Positions 1 to 4,832 of a stretch of 8,257 bases of DNA are shown here, one piece after another; the first letter of the stretch is position 1; every line of letters starts with the position of its first letter. The stretch is from assembly GCA_902495025.1 (NCBI GenBank), contig CABUWB010000075.1:1-8257 (forward strand), given 5' to 3'. Origin of the DNA: an uncultured Eubacteriales bacterium (lineage in GTDB: Bacteria; Bacillota; Clostridia; Lachnospirales; CAG-274). The notes beneath the pieces are model-generated. The model was given only the letters and a program-made list of their open reading frames with translations. It did not search any database and was not told where the DNA came from. Position numbers and translations under genes: made by a program.

Positions 1-185
1 CTGCCAAAAATACCGCCTGCAATTATTGCCTCCTCATATAATTTAACATACTTCTGCGTGCCTGTTCCGCCTGCAAGCCTTGGTACAACACCTATAACCG
101 CAATAAATGCGTATACCGCACCCGAAATTACAATCCCTGCGCCAAAGCCGAGCAGAATTAAGCACAGATATTTAACTATTACCAT
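1..185 (-). CDS. spoVAB: Stage V sporulation protein AB (partial, C-terminus outside the window)
   Basis: This is the N-terminal 61 codons of SpoVAB, a small membrane protein of the SpoVA system, which moves Ca-dipicolinate into the forespore and releases it at germination. Reading leftwards from the ATG at 185, the product starts MVIVKYLCLILLGFGAG, a hydrophobic segment. It continues with the family's conserved stretch IGVVPRLA and then KYVKLYEEAIIAGGIFG, where the window edge cuts it. The start overlaps the end of spoVAA by 14 bases in another frame. A GGAG ribosome binding site lies at 196-199, ten bases upstream, inside spoVAA. Overlap and gene order match the Bacillus spoVAA-spoVAB arrangement, so the two are co-transcribed. 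spoVAC and later genes are expected beyond position 1. Identification rests on recalled family sequence and on context; I am confident. Confidence 0.88.
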   Translation of the reverse strand, partial: MVIVKYLCLILLGFGAGIVISGAVYAFIAVIGVVPRLAGGTGTQKYVKLYEEAIIAGGIFG

Positions 186-798
186 TTTTATTTTTCTCCG
201 TACTTAAATTATCAATAATATTATCGGTAACGTCCTTTTCATAAACCGACATTTCAACCTCAATTGGTGTAGGGTCATTGGTCAGCTTTTTACCCGAAAA
301 ATGGTTAAAGAATACTATTATGCCAACAGCAAGCCCTATTGAATACGGCAGGTCTATTATTGCAGGGTTTTCCACCCTCTCGTTAAAAAACATATAGTAG
401 TAGTTTTCAAATATGGTGGGTATCTGTGCGTCGGAATGAAAGCTCATAATTGCCGTTGCCGAGCCTGCAAGCAGCAGCAGCGACACAAACACAATTTTTA
501 TAACCTGCCATGGCGTATTGCTTTTGCCTGCCTTTTTGTTAAACTCAACCACCGTATCCATTTCGCCTAAGTTGCTTATTGTATGCCCGGGCAGGGCGTT
601 GTCTATAAGGCGCACAATATCCATAACAGATATAAGGTAGCATTTGTCCTCATCGTTTTTTATATCCATTACCTTTATTGTATCGATGTGCTTTTTTAAG
701 CCGTTTTCGGCATACACCTCAGCAATGTCGCTTATATGCACAGCCCCCTGTGAGGAGGTAAGATATTTTTTGTTAGGCTTAATATATATCTCACTCAA
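172..798 (-). CDS. spoVAA: Stage V sporulation protein AA
   Basis: A 208-residue protein, close to the usual SpoVAA length of about 205. The N-terminal half (residues 1-95) is soluble. Two membrane segments follow, at about 97-120 and 148-167. The strongest family mark is LPYSIGLAVGIIVFFNHF (150-167) followed by a PTPIEVEM box (177-183), which closely parallels the Bacillus subtilis protein; the AIMSFH motif (116-121) also fits. The start codon is TTG, not ATG: a GGTGA ribosome binding site (804-808) lies five bases upstream, and no in-frame ATG nearby suits it better. The stop codon of the preceding 45-codon gene is embedded in that ribosome binding site, which suggests translational coupling. 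SpoVAA acts in the spore inner membrane as part of the SpoVA channel complex; its individual role is less clear than those of SpoVAC and SpoVAD. Expression is probably forespore-specific from the sigma-G-like promoter at 965-994. Confidence 0.93.
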   Translation of the reverse strand: MSEIYIKPNKKYLTSSQGAVHISDIAEVYAENGLKKHIDTIKVMDIKNDEDKCYLISVMDIVRLIDNALPGHTISNLGEMDTVVEFNKKAGKSNTPWQVIKIVFVSLLLLAGSATAIMSFHSDAQIPTIFENYYYMFFNERVENPAIIDLPYSIGLAVGIIVFFNHFSGKKLTNDPTPIEVEMSVYEKDVTDNIIDNLSTEKNKNGNS

Positions 799-803
799 TT
801 AAA

Positions 804-941
804 TCACCGTCCCGCATTTGAAAATACAAAGGTGCTGTCTGTAAAGCTGTCATTGCCGCCCATACAGATAAATGCTGCTGCCGCTGCCGCAAGCAGTACA
901 AAAACAAGCGGCATATATTTCATACATCTGATAATTTTCAT
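804..941 (-). CDS. 45-residue single-pass membrane peptide, first gene of the spoVA operon, unrecognised
   Basis: A short gene missed by usual length cut-offs. From the ATG at 941 it encodes 45 residues beginning MKIIRCMKYMPLVFVLLA, and ends at a TGA (804-806). The product has a basic N-terminus (K2, R5, K8), a hydrophobic stretch at about 11-28 containing six alanines in a row, and a polar tail rich in Ser, Thr, Asp and Asn. It could be a membrane-anchored peptide or a secreted one with an uncleaved signal; I see no lipobox. A textbook AAAGGAG site (949-955) sits seven bases before the ATG. Its stop lies five bases before the spoVAA start, inside the spoVAA ribosome binding site, and the sigma-G-like promoter lies directly upstream. 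I do not recognise the family. Position suggests, but does not prove, a role in spore maturation or germination. It could instead be a leader whose translation drives spoVAA. Confidence 0.68.
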   Translation of the reverse strand: MKIIRCMKYMPLVFVLLAAAAAAFICMGGNDSFTDSTFVFSNAGR

Positions 942-964
942 AGCTGCACTCCTTTCTTTGTACT

Positions 965-994
965 TATAATGTGGTTAAATTTTATTTTTTATGC
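965..994 (-). promoter_or_regulatory. Sigma-G-like forespore promoter of the spoVA operon
   Basis: On the minus strand, GCATA (990-994) is followed after 18 bases by CATTATA (965-971). These fit the recalled Bacillus sigma-G pattern, roughly GHATR with 17-18 bases then CATNHTA, at every position. Sigma-G drives spoVA in Bacillus. Transcription would begin near 957-959, only a few bases before the ribosome binding site of the 45-codon gene, giving a very short leader. A good sigma-A -35 box at matching distance is absent. The match is by eye in AT-rich DNA, but its placement before sporulation genes supports it. Confidence 0.62.
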
Positions 995-996
995 AC

Positions 997-1035
997 AAAA
1001 AAACACTGTACATTAAAACGGATTAATGTACAGTG
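997..1035 (-). terminator. Rho-independent terminator of the DAHP synthase gene
   Basis: A perfect 13-bp inverted repeat, CACTGTACATTAA (1004-1016) and TTAATGTACAGTG (1023-1035), encloses a six-base loop. On the minus strand it is followed at once by seven T residues (1003-997). It lies 16 bases beyond the DAHP synthase stop codon and insulates that gene from the spoVA promoter just downstream. A second T run on the plus strand (about 1041-1047) means it could also stop transcripts from the other side. Confidence 0.9.
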
Positions 1036-1051
1036 CCGAAATTTTTTTATA

Positions 1052-2086
1052 TTAAAGTTTGTCTGCCATGTAAAGCAGAAGATTTTTTGTATCCTCAAAG
1101 CCTAAGCAGGCATCAGTGATTGACTTGCCGTAAACATGACATTCACTGCCAATTTTCTGGTTGCCCTCCTCAATGTAGCTTTCAATCATAACACCCTTGA
1201 CAACCTCCTTGATGTGTGGGTTGCAGCTGCATGAGTTAAGCACCTCTTTCACAATACGTGGCTGCTCAAAGAACTGCTTTTGTGAGTTGGCATGGTTAGC
1301 GTCAACAATAATTGCAGGGTTTAAATAGCCGCCGTCCTTATACATTTTATAAGCCCTTGAAAGGTCCTCATAATGATAGTTTGGTATGCTGTTGCCATGC
1401 TTGTTTACAGAGCCTCGCATAATGGCGTGTGCAAGCGGATTGCCGCTTGTCTTGATTTCATAGCCGTTGTAAAGGAAGTTATGAGGACACTGCGCCGCAT
1501 GGATTGAGTTAAACATAACGGAAAGGTCGCCGCTTGTAGGGTTTTTCATGCCCACAGGCACGTCAATAGCACTTGAAATAAGCCTGTGCTGCTGATTTTC
1601 CACGCTTCTTGCGCCGATTGCGATATATGAAAGCAAATCCGTTACAAAAGGCAGGTTTGAGGGATAGAGCATTTCATCTGCAAGAGGAAAGCCTGTTTCC
1701 TCAATAACCCTTATATACATACGTCTTATTGAGTAAAGACCCTCTAACATATTAGGCTCGCTCTCAGGGTCGGGCTGGTGGAGCATACCCTTGTAGCCGT
1801 CGCCTGTTGTACGTGGCTTGTTTGTGTAAACTCTGGGCACAAGGAACAGCTTATCCTTTACCTGCTCATTTACCTCTGCAAGGCGGCGCATGTAATCGCA
1901 TACAGCCTCCTCATCATCTGCAGAGCAGGGACCTACAATTACAATAAACTTATCGGACTTTCCTGTAAAAATATCTGCAAGCTCCTTATCATTTTTAGCC
2001 TTTGTTGCTGCTATTTCCGCTGAGCATGGCGTTGCCGCCTGTATTTCCTCGGGGGTTGGTATTTTACGTATATTTTCAAAGCTCAT
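1052..2086 (-). CDS. 3-deoxy-7-phosphoheptulonate (DAHP) synthase, class I, AroF/AroG/AroH type
   Basis: Catalyses the first step of the shikimate pathway: phosphoenolpyruvate plus erythrose 4-phosphate gives DAHP, in the cytoplasm. The 344 residues span the full length of the E. coli AroFGH-type enzymes (about 350). Key motifs in order are GPCS (52-55), PRVYTNKPRTTGDGYKG (84-100), GARSVENQQHR (158-168), KNPTSGD (181-187), DANHANSQK (262-270), ESYIEEGNQ (302-310) and GKSITDACLG (320-329). By comparison with E. coli AroG the metal ligands are Cys54, His265, Glu302 and Asp325, all present. NPTSGD replaces the NGTDG of the E. coli enzymes. The ATG at 2086 has AAGGAG seven bases upstream (2094-2099). 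The gene has its own sigma-A promoter and a strong terminator, so it is probably monocistronic, with possible read-through from the gene upstream. Which aromatic amino acid inhibits it cannot be read reliably, so no AroF/G/H letter is given. Confidence 0.96.
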   Translation of the reverse strand: MSFENIRKIPTPEEIQAATPCSAEIAATKAKNDKELADIFTGKSDKFIVIVGPCSADDEEAVCDYMRRLAEVNEQVKDKLFLVPRVYTNKPRTTGDGYKGMLHQPDPESEPNMLEGLYSIRRMYIRVIEETGFPLADEMLYPSNLPFVTDLLSYIAIGARSVENQQHRLISSAIDVPVGMKNPTSGDLSVMFNSIHAAQCPHNFLYNGYEIKTSGNPLAHAIMRGSVNKHGNSIPNYHYEDLSRAYKMYKDGGYLNPAIIVDANHANSQKQFFEQPRIVKEVLNSCSCNPHIKEVVKGVMIESYIEEGNQKIGSECHVYGKSITDACLGFEDTKNLLLYMADKL

Positions 2087-2126
2087 AATATTTCTCCTTC
2101 CAAGTTAAAGACTTATTTTATCTTAT

Positions 2127-2155
2127 AATATATAAGCAATAAGTGTTTAAGTCAA
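2127..2155 (-). promoter_or_regulatory. Sigma-A promoter of the DAHP synthase gene
   Basis: On the minus strand a -35 box TTGACT (2150-2155) and a -10 box TATATT (2127-2132) are separated by 17 bases. Transcription would start near 2120, giving a leader of about 33 bases that contains the AAGGAG ribosome binding site. I see no T-box or attenuator in so short a leader. The -35 box is only 17 bases past the end of the ADP-ribosylglycohydrolase gene. Confidence 0.75.
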
Positions 2156-2171
2156 GTAAAATTGTAATTTT

Positions 2172-3185
2172 TTATAAAATAGCAAGCTTATGTGCCATAT
2201 CAATTATAATATCATAAAGCTCCAGATTATGCTTCCACTCTTGCGATATAGAATTAAATCCCACAAGACCCCCAACAATATTTCCTGCAACAGCACCCGT
2301 TGAGTCACTGTCACCACTATGATTAACAGCAGCGATAACGGCAGCAGAAAAATTATTTTGGTATTTTAAAGCACAATATAATGCAATAGCCAAAGTTTCT
2401 TCAGCTACCCTACCTTCACCAAGCACATTTATATTTTCAATATCACTTAAATTATTGTTTGAATATTCGACAGCTAAATTTATTAATTTTTCAATATAAT
2501 CCATATCTTCACTAACGCCAAATATCACTTTTGCAGCTGAAATAGCATCCAATACTGCATTTTCAAGACAATAACCTCTGTAAGTTACTGTATTTAAAAT
2601 ATGCGCAAATATTGCTGATGGTATATATCCAAGTTTGTGTCCATGCGTAAGCGCCGATGCCTGTGCCGCTAATTTATCAATTTGCAGTATAGGTACAATA
2701 TCAGGGTTATAATACAGTGCAATAGGTGCTGTACGCATAATACCTCCGCACCCTTTGCTGCAATTAATCGGCTTTTCAATTGTGCCAAACAATTTGTGAG
2801 CAAGGACATTAATGCAGGTACGTCCTGGTTCTCTGCTTGCATACATTTCTTTAACAGACATTAACCCATCCTTACATTTATAAAATCTATCTCCTGCTTG
2901 TGTATTAAGCCAGTCAAGATATGAATTAAATATGCTTTTTAATGTATCATCTGTAATTTTATTTTTATCGCACCTTAAAAGTGCTTCCGCAGTAAACAAT
3001 GACATTTGTGTATCATCAGATATAAGAGCCTTACCTGTATCATCTTCATATTCATACATATTTATTCCGCTGTTTCCGTACAGATTAATTATTTCATTAT
3101 AGCTCTTAAATTCAACTGTATATCCTAAGGCATCACCAATAGCACCGCCTAAAATACTGCCTGTTATTTTATCCATCAAACACAT
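2172..3185 (-). CDS. ADP-ribosylglycohydrolase family protein (DraG/ARH type)
   Basis: Hydrolyses N- or O-linked ADP-ribose, or related substrates, with two Mg2+ ions in the active site. With the start chosen here the protein has 337 residues. Family motifs are GAIGDALGY (14-22), SDDTQMSLFTAEAL (56-69), GCGGIMRTAPIAL (145-157), ALTHGH (178-183) and NHSGDSDSTGAVAGN (288-302). The metal ligands expected from DraG and ARH3 are in place: Asp57 and Asp58 with Thr59, and Asp292 and Asp294 with Ser295. The open frame extends to a TTG at 3194, but that codon abuts the AAGGAG at 3195-3200. The ATG at 3185 has a nine-base gap and is the better start. No ADP-ribosyltransferase or DraT partner lies alongside, so the target is unknown; family members also act on ADP-ribose esters or free ADP-ribose compounds. 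The gene looks more AT-rich, with more A/T-ending codons, than its neighbours, which hints at separate acquisition. A TATAAT on the minus strand (3264-3269) could be its -10 box, but I find no matching -35. No terminator follows it. Confidence 0.92.
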   Translation of the reverse strand: MCLMDKITGSILGGAIGDALGYTVEFKSYNEIINLYGNSGINMYEYEDDTGKALISDDTQMSLFTAEALLRCDKNKITDDTLKSIFNSYLDWLNTQAGDRFYKCKDGLMSVKEMYASREPGRTCINVLAHKLFGTIEKPINCSKGCGGIMRTAPIALYYNPDIVPILQIDKLAAQASALTHGHKLGYIPSAIFAHILNTVTYRGYCLENAVLDAISAAKVIFGVSEDMDYIEKLINLAVEYSNNNLSDIENINVLGEGRVAEETLAIALYCALKYQNNFSAAVIAAVNHSGDSDSTGAVAGNIVGGLVGFNSISQEWKHNLELYDIIIDMAHKLAIL

Positions 3186-3206
3186 AATTACCAACTCCTT
3201 TTATAC

Positions 3207-3291
3207 GATTTTAACACAATTAATAAATAATAAAAAGTATCTGCTAACCGTTAAAATTAAAATATTATACATTCATAGATTTTACACAATT
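3207..3291. repeat. Spaced direct repeat in the divergent intergenic region
   Basis: The plus strand carries GATTTTAACACAATT (3207-3221) and again GATTTTACACAATT (3278-3291), identical except for one A, with starts 71 bases apart. One copy lies just upstream of the ribosome binding site of the ADP-ribosylglycohydrolase gene. The other ends five bases before the -35 box of the pfp promoter. The arrangement would suit a shared operator bridging two divergent promoters, but the DNA is AT-rich and chance is possible. Between the copies I see no gene. Confidence 0.35.
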
Positions 3292-3296
3292 TTTTA

Positions 3297-3325
3297 TTGA
3301 AAGTTTATTGAAATTTTGGTATAAT
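3297..3325 (+). promoter_or_regulatory. Sigma-A promoter of pfp, with extended -10
   Basis: A -35 box TTGAAA (3297-3302), a 17-base spacer and a perfect -10 box TATAAT (3320-3325), preceded by the extended element TGG (3317-3319). This is the strongest promoter visible in the window and fits a highly expressed glycolytic gene. Transcription would begin near 3332. Confidence 0.85.
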
Positions 3326-3336
3326 AAATAAAAAAC

Positions 3337-3354
3337 AGAAAGCAGTTGCTTTCT
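3337..3354 (+). promoter_or_regulatory. 5'-end stem-loop in the pfp leader
   Basis: AGAAAGC (3337-3343) and GCTTTCT (3348-3354) form a perfect 7-bp stem with an AGTT loop. It begins about five bases from the predicted transcript start and ends eight bases before the ribosome binding site AAGGGAG (3361-3367). With no T run after it, it is not a terminator. Stem-loops at the extreme 5' end are known to stabilise mRNAs in Firmicutes, so that is the likeliest role (inference). Confidence 0.5.
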
Positions 3355-3377
3355 ATAAAGAAGGGAGTTTTTCTATT

Positions 3378-4604
3378 ATGGCAATGGGAAATGTAATTGT
3401 TGGACAATCGGGAGGTCCTACATCTGTTATCAACTCATCACTTGCAGGTGTTTTTAAAACCGCAAGGGACAGAGGTGCCAAAAAAATTTACGGTATGCGC
3501 AACGGTATTGAGGGATTGCTTGAAGAGCGTTATATCGATATGAGTGAGTATATTAAGAGTGATTTTGAGGTAGAAATACTTAAAAGAACTCCATCGGCTT
3601 TCTTAGGTTCATGCCGTTTTAAACTGCCAACCTATGAAAAGAGCCCTGAAACCTATGATAAGATTATTGAGGTATTAAGAAAGCTCGATATTCAGCATTT
3701 CTTCTACATCGGCGGTAATGACTCAATGGATACAATCAAGCAGCTCAGCGAGTATGCAAAGGTTAAAAACATTACTGACATTACCTTTATGGGCGTACCT
3801 AAGACTATTGACAACGACCTTGCCGTTACAGACCATACACCTGGCTACGGCAGTGCTGCTAAGTACATAGGCACAACCCTTAAGGAGCTTGTGCGTGATG
3901 CACTTGTTCAGCCTATCAACATTGTAACCGTTGTTGAGATTATGGGACGTAACGCAGGCTGGCTTACCGCTGCTGCTGCTCTTGCAAAGGGCGATGACTG
4001 CGAGGGTGTTGACCTTATCTACTTACCTGAAACAGTATTTGACATTGACAAATTTGTTACTAAAGTTAAGGAAATACAGAAGGATAAAAAGCAGGTTGTT
4101 GTTGCCGTATCAGAGGGTGTTAAGACAGCAGACGGCAAGTATGTATGCGAGAGCGCAGCCACAAACGCTATTGTAGACAGCTTTGGACACAAGGCACTTG
4201 GCGGTACAGCAAGCACACTTGCAAATCTCCTCGCAGGCGAGCTTGGCTGCAAGACAAGACCTATCGAGTTCAGCACAATTCAGAGATGTGCAAGCCATAT
4301 TGGCTCTTTAACTGACGTAACAGAGGCATTCCTCATTGGTGCAGTTGCAGTTAAGGCTGCTGCAGAGGGCGAAACAGGCAAGGTTGGCGTATTTGAGAGA
4401 GTATCACAGAACCCATACCTTGTTGGTACAAGCATTTACGATGTAAACGCTATTGCAAATGTTGAAAAGACTGTTCCTAAGGAATGGATTATCAACGACG
4501 GCACATACCTTTCACAGGAGGCTATTGACTATATGCTCCCACTTATTCAGGGTGAGGTTTATCCTGTAATGGTAAATGGTCTGCCAAAGCATATCAAGTT
4601 ATAA
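3378..4604 (+). CDS. pfp: Pyrophosphate-dependent 6-phosphofructokinase (PPi-PFK)
   Basis: Interconverts fructose 6-phosphate and fructose 1,6-bisphosphate using PPi/Pi instead of ATP/ADP, reversibly, in the cytoplasm. The 408-residue protein has the phosphofructokinase fold with the phosphate-loop motif VGQSGGPTSVINSS (8-21), GGNDS (112-116), PKTIDND (141-147) and MGRNAGW (189-195). Two residues separate PPi from ATP enzymes: Asp115, where ATP enzymes have Gly in GGDGS, and Lys142, where they have Gly before TIDND. Both are of the PPi type here. Asp145 is the expected catalytic base. The length is greater than the ~320 residues of bacterial ATP enzymes and fits the ~400-residue PPi group. 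The ATG at 3378 has AAGGGAG at 3361-3367; a second in-frame ATG at 3384 is possible but too far from that site. A strong promoter, a 5' hairpin and a downstream hairpin make it look like a single-gene unit. Confidence 0.95.
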   Translation: MAMGNVIVGQSGGPTSVINSSLAGVFKTARDRGAKKIYGMRNGIEGLLEERYIDMSEYIKSDFEVEILKRTPSAFLGSCRFKLPTYEKSPETYDKIIEVLRKLDIQHFFYIGGNDSMDTIKQLSEYAKVKNITDITFMGVPKTIDNDLAVTDHTPGYGSAAKYIGTTLKELVRDALVQPINIVTVVEIMGRNAGWLTAAAALAKGDDCEGVDLIYLPETVFDIDKFVTKVKEIQKDKKQVVVAVSEGVKTADGKYVCESAATNAIVDSFGHKALGGTASTLANLLAGELGCKTRPIEFSTIQRCASHIGSLTDVTEAFLIGAVAVKAAAEGETGKVGVFERVSQNPYLVGTSIYDVNAIANVEKTVPKEWIINDGTYLSQEAIDYMLPLIQGEVYPVMVNGLPKHIKL

Positions 4605-4618
4605 TTAAGCAATTATTG

Positions 4619-4660
4619 TGTGGCATAGGTTTAAGGCTTATGCCACATTTAATGTATATT
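4619..4660 (+). terminator. Terminator-like hairpin after pfp
   Basis: TGTGGCATAGG (4619-4629) pairs with CTTATGCCACA (4637-4647) over 11 bp with one G-U pair and a seven-base loop. A moderately T-rich tail follows (TTTAATGTATATTT, from 4648). The hairpin begins 15 bases after the pfp stop codon. The imperfect T tract may allow some read-through into the mgtE leader, which matters because I could not find a convincing separate mgtE promoter. Confidence 0.6.
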
Positions 4661-4675
4661 TCGGGAGGTGAGCTT

Positions 4676-4756
4676 ATGGATAACTGCGACAGTATAGGGC
4701 GAAGTAGCTTTTGCGGTGTAAAAATTACATATAAAACGCAGTTGTCTGTGAGCTGA
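4676..4756 (+). CDS. Possible 26-residue leader peptide upstream of mgtE
   Basis: An ATG at 4676 lies seven bases after GGGAGG (4663-4668), one of the best-spaced ribosome binding sites in the window. It opens a 26-codon frame whose product starts MDNCDSIGRSSFCGVKITYK and ends with a TGA at 4754-4756. The product has no hydrophobic stretch, no proline or tandem-codon run, and no family I recognise. What makes it interesting is its overlap with alternative RNA pairings. Codons 3-5 cover the first segment, codons 21-23 cover the second, and the stop codon falls in the loop of the terminator-like hairpin. That is the classic geometry of a translated attenuator. It may instead be fortuitous, the GGGAGG belonging to a folded RNA. 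No experiment or homology supports translation. Confidence 0.35.
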   Translation: MDNCDSIGRSSFCGVKITYKTQLSVS

Positions 4757-4786
4757 CATGAGCTGCGTCTTCTTTATGTGTTTTTT
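4682..4786 (+). promoter_or_regulatory. Candidate attenuator or riboswitch in the mgtE leader
   Basis: Three segments compete. Segment 1, AACTGCG (4682-4688), pairs perfectly over 7 bp with segment 2, CGCAGTT (4737-4743). Segment 2 with its preceding A (4736-4743) can instead pair with segment 3, AGCTGCGT (4761-4768), over 8 bp with one G-U, extended by GTC/GAC inside. After segment 3 come CTTCTTTATGTG and six T residues (4781-4786), so the 2:3 form looks like a weak terminator and the 1:2 form like its antiterminator. Between segments 1 and 2, about 48 bases could form GCGAAG/CTTTTGC and TGTAA/TTACA hairpins, room for a small sensor domain. The gene controlled, mgtE, imports Mg2+, so Mg2+ is the obvious candidate signal. 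AGGTGAG (4666-4672), ATGGA and ACTGC occur in the same order as similar words in the M-box (ykoK) Mg2+ riboswitch, but the rest is too short and does not match it by eye. Confidence 0.5.
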
Positions 4787-4832
4787 CAGCCGCAAACGGT
4801 TAAACTAAAATTATATAAAGGAGATTATTGAT

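Noticed and set aside
1778..2023. An 81-codon plus-strand open frame opposite the DAHP synthase gene.
   Set aside because: It lies fully antisense to a conserved enzyme gene, has no plausible ribosome binding site, and its Cys/Leu-rich translation matches no family I know.
3264..3269. Minus-strand TATAAT as a firm promoter call for the ADP-ribosylglycohydrolase gene.
   Set aside because: The sequences 16-18 bases upstream (AATTGT, AAATTG, AAAATT) do not resemble a -35 box, and TATAAT-like strings are common in this AT-rich spacer.
4019..4298. Two minus-strand open frames inside pfp.
   Set aside because: They mirror the codon pattern of a strongly conserved gene, have no start signals, and give low-complexity translations.
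4648..4670. TATATT (4655-4660) as a -10 box for a separate mgtE promoter.
   Set aside because: No acceptable -35 box lies 16-18 bases upstream, and the predicted start would leave almost no leader before the GGGAGG at 4663-4668.
4666..4768. Annotation of the mgtE leader as a standard M-box Mg2+ riboswitch.
   Set aside because: Only short words agree. The interior between the pairing arms is about 48 bases, shorter than in the M-box, and the characteristic conserved core is not recognisable by eye.
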